A DNA stretch of 64,000 nt from Adiantum capillus-veneris (taxonomy: Eukaryota > Streptophyta > Polypodiopsida > Polypodiales > Pteridaceae). The notes under the pieces were generated by a model. The model did not search any database and was not told the origin of the DNA. It worked only from the letters and a program-made list of their open reading frames with translations. Below are positions 46,881 through 56,428 of this stretch, piece after piece. The stretch is from positions 122,030,891 to 122,094,890 of the forward strand of contig CM043947.1 in assembly GCA_014529385.2 (NCBI GenBank), written 5' to 3'. The translations under genes were made by a program, and so were the position numbers. The first letter of the stretch is position 1. Each line of letters opens with the position of its first letter.

Positions 46881-46889
46881 CTTGCATGA

Positions 46890-46975
46890 AAAGGTGCTTA
46901 TTCTACTGGTTGCACCCCTTGCCTTTATCCGTGAGGCTTGAGGTTCAACTCCTGCCCGTGGATGGGCGGGGGAGC
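46890..46975 (+). repeat. SINE-like (tRNA-like) fragment
   Basis: CTACTGGTTGCACC followed about 30 bases on by GAGGTTCAACTCC, a good pol III B box. Weakly like the fragments at 38358 and 53125. No poly(A) tail or target duplication seen. Confidence 0.3.
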
Positions 46976-47902
46976 TTGCTTGTCCACGGAGTTGTCCAGC
47001 GCACATTTCACGGAGCAAGTAATATTTTGGCAGTTGGCCACCAGGTCAGTTCATGTACCCACTGCCCAAGTATGGGCAGCCGATCTGTAACCGCCCTTAA
47101 TATACCAAGTTTTTTGTTGGGCATACTCAACTTTATGAACTTGGTCGCATGGAGTGCTACCCTGCTATTCAGTCGGTCACCAATCGATTGCGTAGAGAGA
47201 ATGCATCCATTAACTCTATCAAATCACATAAAAAGGCCAACTTTTTGGTTTGCATTCCTTCGAAATTGGTGGGATCTTGGTTTCATTGAGGTAACATAGC
47301 CGCTAGGTAATAGTAGCGAACCCTTTTCCCACCCCTCTCACCGAACAGTTCATTAGCTATGTTCTATTGTGATGATGGCACTTAGTGGGCCATGCTGGCC
47401 CGAGGTTGGCCCGAGGTTCAGGCCCGAGGTTCAACATTTTATATCCAACCTCTATAGACTTTAATATGGTGGATAAAATCTTAGGCAGATTGAACAACTT
47501 AGGGAGAGTTGTTTATGGTATAGAAAGGGTTGCATTGAATAACTTGGTGGACTCTTCTTGTATGATGGACATATCATGGACATATCAGAGGATCCATGAC
47601 ATACATGAGCTAGCAAGCAATCAAATACCTACTTTAGTGCCTCAAGACCTGATTGGGTTTACATCTCCAATTTCTTGTTTCACAAGTTTCAAGTTGCAAG
47701 TGGATTTTTTATTCTTGTTATGTGATCATATCCATGTCTTATTTGAGTTACTTGTCAATTATGCGGTTGTGAATTGAGTGTGGCATCACTTGGATCAGTC
47801 TTTTCTTAAGCGTAAAATGGTCAAAGGTTGTGTATACTACTATGCTATGCTAAGCTACAAGAGTAATACAAGTGAGGAGATTTTTTTTTCCTCGTATGTT
47901 AC
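46976..47902. other. Intergenic, one unassigned open frame
   Basis: A 130-codon open frame at 47385-47777 (+) has no motif I know and opens within a GGCCCGAGGTT triplet repeat, so I do not call it a gene. Confidence 0.5.
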
Positions 47903-48128
47903 TGTTGGAATTAGGGTTGCAGAGAAACACACACATCTTGGAGAAGACGAGGGAAGCTCAAGGCACACAATAGAGAGTGTATAACTTGATGTGCAATGGA
48001 AAGATAGATAGCCCTAGAGTGATGGGCGTATATACAATGCACGGGGAAAAAACCTCCTAAAGAGGGAAAAAATGCCCCGGCGGTCCTAGTGTGTTCACAC
48101 ACATCACTACCACATGTATATGGTAACA
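47903..48128 (-). repeat. Copia 3' LTR, 226 bases
   Basis: On the minus strand TGTTACCATATAC ... CTAATTCCAACA, with inverted ends TGTT/AACA. A purine tract CCAGGGGGGAT (about 48129-48139) precedes it on that strand. The last part matches the LTR stub ending at 36050. Confidence 0.85.
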
Positions 48129-50425
48129 AATCCCCCCTGGAGTGATGCGGTGAACGAGAGCTAGCACATGGCACATGGGTAAAGGGAAGTGCCATGCCTT
48201 GAGGACAGGATCAGTCCACAAAGGGGAGTAAGCCCAAATCTTTGCGGAAAGCTTCAAGCTTCTCACGAGACAATGCCTTTGTGAAAAGATCTGCAAGGTT
48301 GTCCTGTGTTGGCACATAAGCCAAGATGATCTCTCCTGTTGAGAGCCTCTCCCTGACATAGTGGTAATGCACCTCAATGTGCTTTGTGCGAGCATGAAAA
48401 ACTGGGTTCCTCGCAATTGCCAATGCGCTCTGACTATCAGTGTAGATAGTGTTGGCAGTGTTCTGTCCAACACCCAAATCAGCCATAAGGCGTTTGAGCC
48501 ATACACACTCAACCGTAGTTGTGAAGACTGCCCTGTACTCAGCCTCACAACTCGAAGTGGCCACAGTAGGTTGCTTCTTGCTCAACCATGATATACATGA
48601 ACTGCCAAGCATGAAACACAAAAACCACTTGTGGACACTCGCGTGCCAAAACAACCAGCCCAATCTGAGTCCGAAAAAGCATGTAAGTCTGGCGGCAATG
48701 ATCCCCCCTTGGGATAAAACAAGCCAAGATGTAAAGTGCCACTAAGGTAGCGGAAAATCCTCTTGACAGCCTGCCAATGATTAGACCCTAGGCTATGCAT
48801 AAATCTGTTGACCTGTGAGACTGCAAACTGAATATCCGGCCTCGTGTTGCATACATAAATGAGGCAGCCAATAGCAGTTTGGTAAAGAGTGACATCAGCA
48901 GGATCGCCAACATCATGTAGACTCAACTTCAAACCTGTTTCCATGGGAGTGGCAATAGCTTTGCAATCCTCAAGTCCAAACTTACATAGCAATGTCCCTA
49001 TGTAACTTTTCTGACACAAGGCAATACCACCATCACACTGCTTAAACTGTATACCCAAATAATGATGCAACAGCCCCAAATCTTTCACCTTGAAAGTAGC
49101 ATTCAAATCAGCCTTAAATTCAGCAATATGTCTCTCATTTGGTCCAGTGATCAACAAATCATCAACATAAAGAACCACGATGAGAAATACATCACCCTCA
49201 CGCTTTACATACAATGTGCTTTCTGTTGGACTGTTACGAAAGCCTTGTTTGACCAAATGAGTGTCAGCTTTCTCATACCAAGCACGAGGAGATTGCTTCA
49301 ACCCATACAAAGCCTTGTTACATTCGCACACTTTGTCCTCTTGTCCTTTTATGACAAAATCGCGAGGCTGCGTTACATAAACTTCCTCAAATATGTCACC
49401 ATTCAAGAAAGCAGTAACAATGTGTGATTGATGTACATCCCAACCAAAATGAGCTGCCAATGCACATAGAAAAATCATAGTAGTCATACGACAAGTGGGA
49501 GCAAAAGTCTCTTCATAATCTATGCCTTTTTGTTGTGCATAACCCTTTGCAACAAGTCGAGCCTTATGGCGGATCTCACCATCCGGCTTGCATTTCAACT
49601 TGTAAACCCACTTCGTACCAATGGCCTTTTTGCTAGGAGGCAAATCACATAAAGTCCATGTGTCATTTTCTATAAGTGCATCATATTCTGATTGCATGGC
49701 AGCCATCCAATTTTTTGAATTCTATGCTTCATCAAAAGACAGAGGCTCCTCAACATCATGTAAACTAGACACAGCCAAAGCATAACAATCTGATGCATAA
49801 GATGCATGGTGAGAGCCTGAACGAGTACGACTAGACAAAGGTGCATCCAATTTACTGTCACGCAAAGTGTGCACCAACCATTTTGGCATACCTCTAGCCT
49901 GTTCATTTTCAGCCCTTTCCTCATCAAGTACATCATGTACATCTGCATCAGTAATAGGCTGATCTAAAACATTTTCAGAAACCCCCATAGCCTGTACATT
50001 TGCCTCATTGGAACTTACATTCGTATTTCCACCACTGAAAAGAGGCAACAAAGTGTCAGAAATGTCCTGTGAGCTTACATTACTGTCTCTAGTACATGAC
50101 AACAAGGGCTGAACAGAATCTTCCACAAACACTACATCCCGTGAAACCAGAATACGTTTTGTTTGCGGATGATACAACCTGTAACCTTTGCTTTCAGCAC
50201 TATAACCAACAAAAATACATTTGATAGCCTTATCATCCAATTTTCTGCGCTACACTTGTGGCACCAAAGCATATGCCAAACAACCAAAAACACGCATGTG
50301 CTCAATAGAAGGCTTTCTATCATGCCATGCTTCATATGGAGTAATAGACTGCAAAGCTTTCGTAGGTCACCTGTTAAATACATAAGTGGCACACATGATG
50401 GCCTCAAGCCAAAAAGAATGCGGTA
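48129..50425 (-). pseudogene. pol: Ty1/copia pol, 5'-truncated (integrase end, RT, RNase H)
   Basis: Minus strand. From about 50424 the integrase core end appears (FWLEAIMCATYVFNR, YEAWHDRKPS, VFGCLAYALVP, KCIFVGYS). A hinge leads to SFDEA and TAG at 49722, then RT from 49706: KWVYKLKCKPDGEI, YEETFAPTCR, LYGLKQSPRAWYEK, LYVDDLLITGP. Two extra bases near 48618 shift the frame inside RNase H; the rest (WLSKKQPTVATSSCEAEY, TDSQSALA, TKHIEVHYHYVRE, DLFTKAL) ends at FVD. The element is cut at a (TA)n run at 50485-50518, losing gag, protease and half of integrase. Same family as 34316-36050. Confidence 0.93.
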
Positions 50426-50479
50426 TGTATATATATACACACATATACATATATAAAGAATTCATTAATATATACGTGC

Positions 50480-50521
<42 letters not shown>

Positions 50522-51160
50522 GCACACCATAATAAAGGAAAGAAAAATTGATGAAATATGTGAGAACTTAGTTCAAAAGTCCACAAATTTATTTATGCTA
50601 GTATTTTTTGTTCGCTTCTTTGTAAGAAGGAAACTTGATCGCTTAGTAAGAAAGACATTCCTGAACAATGCTTCACCTTATATAATTCTAGTTAAACCTA
50701 GTGGAATGATTTTATCAATTTCTTATTGTTTTAGAATGCCACCGTGACCCTTTCACTTGTTTCCAAAAAATGTAATCTTACCACATGTTTTAAAATACTA
50801 GTGTCTCTTTCTATTCTTACCTCTCACAAAAAAGCCTTTATTATGAAACTCTTCTCGATAGCCTTATGTAGGCCATAGTGAATTTTCACCTTGTTTTGCT
50901 TGTATCTTGCATCAAGATGAGAGTTTATAACTTTGACCGTTCTAAGAAAAAACATTTGGATAGGTCAATATTACATCAATTTTTTATAAAGTTCGACTGT
51001 TCAAGAAATAACAGCTGGATACACCATCATTACATGGGGAGAATTTGACAGATCAAGAAAATTAGTTGAGGCTTGAAAGCTTAAGTATGTCCCTCAAACG
51101 ATTTCTTCCTTTCTTTTTGTAGGAATCAACGAAGATGCTTGGACAAGAGTTTGGATTAAA
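50426..51160. other. Intergenic with (TA)n and an inverted-repeat arm
   Basis: (TA)n at 50485-50518. The stretch 50780-50900 matches the complement of 53330-53445 (AGCCTTATGTAGGCCATAGTGAA shared). No gene. Confidence 0.65.
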
Positions 51161-51162
51161 AA

Positions 51163-51212
51163 AGGGGGAGGGGGGGGGGGTGGGGGGGGGGGGTTGGGGG
51201 GTGTGGGGTGTT
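51163..51212 (+). repeat. Long G-run, quadruplex-prone
   Basis: About 50 bases almost all G with a few T and A (AGGGGG, TGGGGGG, TTGGGGGG...). Confidence 0.9.
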
Positions 51213-52160
51213 TATGTGGAGGAGATAGAGAGAGGGAAAGAAAGAGATTTTTTGTTTGCACGAACGCCAAAATGAGGCAGATGTTTTTCGAACGCAAAGA
51301 AAATCACGAGGTCTTGGCGGGTGAGCCCCAGCTGTAAGCCATGGATGGAGCCACGCAGAAGGGTTTTACGCCAAGGTGGGTTGGAGATGCAGTGCTCAAA
51401 GCCATTGAGCTGGTCCTCCTTGCCGTTTTCAGCCTCTTTTTCTCATGGCGCTTTGCATGTGCTTTGATCATTCACGTTTGTATGCAGACACACTTGGGTG
51501 GGCAGCTCGCAAACAGAGAAAACAGAGCAATGGTTGAAAAGTAGTTGTGGAGGGGTTTGGCACATGTTGCTAATGGAAAGCAAGGGAGAGCAAGACGACG
51601 TCATGAGGCACAGGTAGCGATCAAAGCAGCTACAGGCATGAAAGAATGGAAGAGACTAGCGACGACTCTGTGTAGTTGGGAGGCAACGCGGTTCCTAGGT
51701 CTCTCTCTCTCTCTCTCGTGCGTTCGTTTGTCTACTGCAGGGATGGCCAACTCGCGGTGTGGCTTCATTGCTCCTTCTAGCGAAGCCTGCAATGTGTCAC
51801 CATGCGCGCATAATCTCTCTCTCTCTCTCTCTCTCTCTCGTGATGCGTGGGAACAAGAGCAGACGAGCTTGTTTTGCTTTAACACTAGTGTCTTGAGGGA
51901 ATCTTTGTTTCTAATTAATTAATGAATCGAAGAAGGACCTAGTATGCATATTAGTAAACAAATACTTTGCATATGGAAGAAACTTAGCTTTGAGCAATCT
52001 CACAACAATTGTATCAAAGAATTACACATAGCGATTATACAAATGTTCCGAGGTATCCAAATTAAGAATGCCCCAAGCATATCGGCACAATAAAGAGCAC
52101 ATATTAGCATAGGAAATCGTCAAAGAGTGTGAAAGTATGCATGTGCTGCCACTTCCACAC

Positions 52161-52196
<36 letters not shown>

Positions 52197-53038
52197 CATA
52201 TTAAATTGCTCACCCGTGCAATATTGTGCATGCACATTGCTTACAGCGCCTTGAGATAGCCAACCTCATCGTGCTTGTCTACCTTGACATCTATTCTCTA
52301 GATCGCTTCTTGCCTACCTCTACATCCATTCTCTAGCTGGCTTCTTGTCACCCTCGACCTCAACTATTACTCCTTGCTTCAAGCCTTCCTAACACCATCT
52401 CCAATTCCTCCCTTCTCTCCACCCTCTTGCTTTCTAGCAACACTCTCTGGCTCCAATCTCTCCTCTCTGGCCAACATCTCTCACGTCCTCTGTGTCGATC
52501 TTTCCTCCAATGCCGCCCTCACCTACTAACCTTCGTTGTGGTCTCGCTCGGCCTTCAACCTCCACATCCTCGACCTTAGCTAGTAAGCCTTATTCAGCCC
52601 CTTTCCTTCTTGGATTTCCTCTCAAACCAAGCACTATGTGGTCTTGAGGGTTGACTAGCCTTCTCAAAAGCTACGCTAAGGAGAAACCCACTGATTAAAC
52701 TATGCAGCTGCAACACCTTCACAAGGATAGTGCCTTGCGACAAGCAGCTCTCATATCAAAATTGCTCATGGCCATGGCTTCGAGTCTTCTTGCCCTCTCC
52801 CACATCGATCTGAACTACCACCTCATCCATGGCAGCATCTGCGAAAAGCTCTCCTACCTCTATCTCACCTTTCGAGGCCACTCCCCTTCACTCTTTGGCT
52901 AAAAACAACCTATCCAGCCACATAGCTTCCTTGGTAACTTTGTGGGTAAAGTCGGGTTGTGAGAGTCTTGGTCTTCACTAGGTGCTGGGAAGACCTAAAT
53001 ACACATCACCTTTTTCTATAGGCAACTATCCTCACATG

Positions 53039-53076
<38 letters not shown>

Positions 53077-53120
53077 AGAAGAAGAAGAAGAAGATTGTTT
53101 TAATGGCGTAGGAAACTATC
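51213..53120. other. Intergenic with short microsatellites
   Basis: No gene I trust. (CT)n at about 51700-51718 and 51811-51838, (GT)n/(GA)n at 52160-52197, (GA)n/(GAA)n at 53042-53094. Open frames at 51545 and 52702 have no known motifs. Confidence 0.55.
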
Positions 53121-53124
53121 CCAA

Positions 53125-53215
53125 GAGACCTTAACAATCTATCCGACGAGGAGAGTTGAACTTAAGACCTGTTATTCAAGAAGGAAATGGCATAACCAAT
53201 CTACCACAATTGGGT
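53125..53215 (-). repeat. SINE-like (tRNA-like) fragment
   Basis: On the minus strand GTGGTAGATTGGTTATGCC then CTTAAGTTCAACTCTCC, spaced as pol III A and B boxes. It matches the fragment at 38358-38435 in the first part. Confidence 0.4.
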
Positions 53216-53251
53216 GATAGAAAGGTTATACCTTTTTATGAGCTCGCGCGC

Positions 53252-53272
53252 ACCCCCCCCCCCCCCCCCCCC
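53252..53272 (+). repeat. Poly-C run
   Basis: About 20 C in a row; one of several long G/C runs near element edges in this window. Confidence 0.9.
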
Positions 53273-53329
53273 CAAACACATACACTTGAGAAGTGACAAC
53301 TTGATTTCTTAACCAATAGGAAAATTATA

Positions 53330-53445
53330 ATTTTAAACAAGGTGAAATTTCACTATGGCCTACATAAGGCTATTGACAAGAATTTCCTACTAAAATACTT
53401 CTAGATAGCGACACTATTATTTTTAAACATGTAGTGTCACAATAC
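53330..53445 (-). repeat. Inverted-repeat arm, partner of 50780-50900
   Basis: The complement of this stretch carries the same AGCCTTATGTAGGCCATAGTGAA and flanking text. Confidence 0.65.
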
Positions 53446-53631
53446 AATATTGTGTTTTTTTGAAAACCAATATAATAATGAACTATTAACATTTCAATAT
53501 ATTCCAAAGGCATAAAAAAATAATATTTGACACAAACTCAATGCTCCTCTTTAAAGACACAAGTACACAAATGTCAACACCCTCTCACAGAGCCTTAAAA
53601 AAATCATTTAAAATTATCATTAGCTTGCTAT

Positions 53632-53921
53632 GTGGCATTAATCGGCAAGCTTTTTTCAAAGGTCCAGATTTGCACCGAAAAATCCACCCTTCACTAAGGA
53701 CTCCTTAGTTCAAAAATTATCAGATGGAATTTTAGATTTAGCAAAGAAGAGTCATCACTAAGGCGCCTTCGGCAAGCCCAAAAAAAAAGAGGAGAGACAG
53801 AGAGGGGGAGAGAGATCAGCGCCGCCTCGATGGCACAACCACCTACAACAGATTCTCAAGTCACTAGCCACAGGAGCACGCATACGGGAATGGAGAGAAG
53901 AATAAAACTGAACTCAGACCA
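53632..53921 (+). repeat. Copy 1 of the PPR-gene 5' region (with R1)
   Basis: About 290 bases, nearly identical to 55986-56281. It contains the R1 repeat and an ATG ORF (MAQPPTTDSQVTSH..., 53830-53946) that here loses homology after NSDQ and runs into a stop. It ends abruptly at ACTCAGACCAA, where Helitron-related sequence begins. Confidence 0.9.
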
Positions 53922-53924
53922 AAG

Positions 53925-55620
53925 GCGAGTACAAAGATCTTTCTGAGGAATTTTTTATGCTTTGCGCACCCGTACGCTTGATGAGCATGTTCGTCATGAA
54001 ATAGCAAACAACCAAGCATTATCTACCCTAAATTATATGCTTCAACAATATGGAAAACGACTTGTTGACTATTCTGGAATGCCTAGGATAGATCAAGCAC
54101 GTTTATTCCAACGTAGTGGTGGATTGCTAAGTGAGGAGACAATATTCAATGCACATGAACAAAATGATTTGGCAGATAGAATGGAGAGTTCTTTGAATCA
54201 AGGGCAACACATTGCATATAATGAAGTCTTGGAGGCAATTGAAAAGGCAGAAGGAAGTATTTATTTTCTAGATGGACCGGGTGGAACTGGAAAAACATAT
54301 CTTTATAATGCCTTGCTCTCTCGCATTCGTGGTCAACAAAAAGTTGCTTTGGCATGTGCATCATCCGGCATTGCAGCTTTACTTCTTAGCAATGGAAGGA
54401 CCGCTCACTCAAGGTTTAAAATACCATTAGAGTTGCATTCAGAATCATCATGTAGTATCAAAGTGAACAGTCAGCTTGCTGAACTTTTGAAGAGAGCTGC
54501 CTTGATCATATGGGATGAAGCTCCCATGAACTATTGATATGCTTATGAGGCACTAGATCGAACGTTAAGGGACGTGATGCAAAATGATGTATTGTTTGGA
54601 GGAAAAGTGCTTTTGTTTGGAGGTGATTTTAGACAAATCTTGCCTGCTGTCCTCAAAGGAAGTCGTGCAGATATTGTGAATGCATCTTTGTGTCACTCAC
54701 ACATATGGAAATATATAAAGGTTTTGCGGCTAACAGACAATATGCGTGTGTTTCAAGGCTCAAATAATGCACTTGCAAGAGAATTTGCAGATTGGATACT
54801 TTGCATTGGTGATGGTCATGGAGATTTGAATGACTGTGTCCCATTGCCAAATAACATGCTTCTTCCAGGAAATAGTCTTGAAGGGCTCATTGATTGTATA
54901 TATGGAGATATGCAACACATTCAAGATTACAAGAGGTTTTTTAAGGATAGAGGTATCCTTGCTTCTCGCAATAAGGAGGTTGATGCCATTAATGACTTGG
55001 CCATGGGTAAAATGAGAGGAATATTCAAGGAATATGTGAGTGCAGACTCAGTATGTTCATTTGATTGTAGCAGTATTCTTTATACAACAGAATTTTTGAA
55101 TTCTCTTGAGCTTGGGGGAGGTTTGCCACCACACTCTTTGCAATTGAAAGAGAATGCCCCAATTATGCTTCTTCGCAACTTGGATCCTCGACAAGGTTTG
55201 TGCAATGGTACAAGGTTGATATGTAAGCAGTTTCACCATAGGATTATTGATGCAGAAGTAATCATTGGGTCACATGCTGGAGAAAGGGTATTCATACCCA
55301 GAATAGACTTTTTTATAGGGGCTTCTCAGGGACTACCTTTTGAAATGAAGCGCAGACAGTTTCCTGTGAGGCTTGCATTTGGAATGACAATCAACAAGGC
55401 ACAAAGTCAAACACTCGAAGTTTTGGGTTTGTATCTAGCTACACCAGTTTTCACTCATGGTCAGCTATATGTTGCAATGTCCCGTGTGAGATCTTTATCT
55501 GCCATCAAAATAGTTCTTGATGATGCTCAAAGATTGAATATAAGTGAATCCGTAGAGCCACCAATGGTTTACACTCGAAACATTGTGTACAAAGAGGTTT
55601 TACAACTAACAAATATATAA
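53925..55620 (+). pseudogene. Helitron PIF1-like helicase, C-terminal part, one stop
   Basis: Two open parts in one frame split by TGA at 54535-54537. Walker A is GPGGTGKTY near 54280, then ASSGIAALLL, Walker B IIWDEAP near 54515, LFGGDFRQILP near 54610, MTINKAQSQTL near 55385 and YVAMSRVRS near 55470. This is the full order of PIF1-family helicase motifs, and the Helitron form has the same start TLDEHVRHE. The stop replaces Arg in M-x-x-R-Y-A-x-E-A-L-D-R, fitting CGA to TGA. The Rep nuclease part and the Helitron-like N-terminal domain are missing; upstream sequence is the captured PPR 5' region. In its family it would unwind DNA for rolling-circle transposition. Confidence 0.9.
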
Positions 55621-55956
55621 GGTTTGATACACAACATTGGACCGTGGGTATTCCACGTGTAAGCTTGAGTATATTTTGGGTCTTTGTCATTCTATTTTTC
55701 GTTGTCTCTTATTGAAGGACTATAATTGAAAGTTCTGAATTGGAAGAATTTATTGTGTTTTATTGATAGCTTTTGGGAATGTTCTCTTCTTTTTTGTTGC
55801 CTTGGTGGCTCCTTTGTTGTACCAAAATCTGATCACAAATAATCGTCACAAACACACACACTTGATTCAAACCAAATCATGTATGCTCTGACCAGTGTGC
55901 CCTGTGACCATGATGACATTGAGCACTGCAGAGAGAGAGAGAGAGAGAGAGAGAGG
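55621..55956. other. Helitron 3' non-coding part
   Basis: No gene. Ends in (GA)n at about 55929-55955, right before the terminal hairpin. Confidence 0.6.
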
Positions 55957-55984
55957 GGCCGTCGGAGGCGGCTGGCCATACTAG
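55957..55984 (+). mobile_element. Helitron 3' terminus (hairpin plus CTAG)
   Basis: GGCCGTCG and CGGCTGGCC can pair around a 4-base loop (55957-55977), with one bulged T. ATACTAG follows, then T at 55985. This is the diagnostic end of a Helitron: GC-rich hairpin shortly before CTRR, inserted next to T. Confidence 0.8.
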
Positions 55985-55985
55985 T

Positions 55986-56281
55986 GTGACATTAATCGAC
56001 AAGCTTTTTTCAAAGGTCCAGATTTGCACCGAAAAATCCACCCTTCACTAAGGACTCCTTAGTTCAAAAATTATTAGATGGAATTTTAGCTTTAACAAAA
56101 AGAAGAGTCATCACTAAGGCTCTGCCTTCGGCACGCCCAAAAAAAAAGAGGAGAGACAGAGAGGGGGAGAGAGATCAGCGCCGCCTCGATGGCACAACCA
56201 CCTACAACAGATTCTCAAGTCACCAGCCACAGGAGCACGCATACGGGAATGGAGAGAAGAATAAAACTGAACTCAGACCAA
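55986..56281 (+). repeat. Copy 2 of the PPR-gene 5' region (with R1)
   Basis: Begins directly after the Helitron end and leads without a break into the PPR gene, so this is the native copy. Against copy 1 it has a few substitutions and small length changes (near 56085-56130). Confidence 0.9.
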
Positions 56282-56428
56282 GTCGAGCGGCTCACAGGTC
56301 AGATTGACCAGTTGCAGGAGTTCAAGGACACTGCAAAGACAATGGCGGCCCATCAGGGTAGAGGGGTGCATGTGTGCACAACAAGCTATTTGCGCCTTCA
56401 AATGATGAACCTTGTGTGCAGATGCTGA
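56189..56428 (+). CDS. Upstream ORF overlapping the PPR start, 79 aa
   Basis: An ATG frame of 79 codons: MAQPPTTDSQ..., then a helical charged part with QVERLTGQIDQLQEF, which could form a short coiled coil. It ends at TGA 56426-56428, overlapping the first ATG of the PPR frame as ATGCTGA (56422-56428). It is either an upstream ORF that would couple or limit PPR translation, or the true N-terminus separated from the PPR frame by a frame change or an unseen intron. A copy of its first 31 codons lies at 53830. No known domain. Confidence 0.4.
   Translation: MAQPPTTDSQVTSHRSTHTGMERRIKLNSDQVERLTGQIDQLQEFKDTAKTMAAHQGRGVHVCTTSYLRLQMMNLVCRC

Noticed and set aside
47385-47777. 130-codon plus-strand ORF
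   Set aside because: No known motif, begins in a GGCCCGAGGTT triplet repeat and has no conserved context.
51545-51922. 125-codon ORF
   Set aside because: Low-complexity Ser/Leu part from CT runs, no domain.
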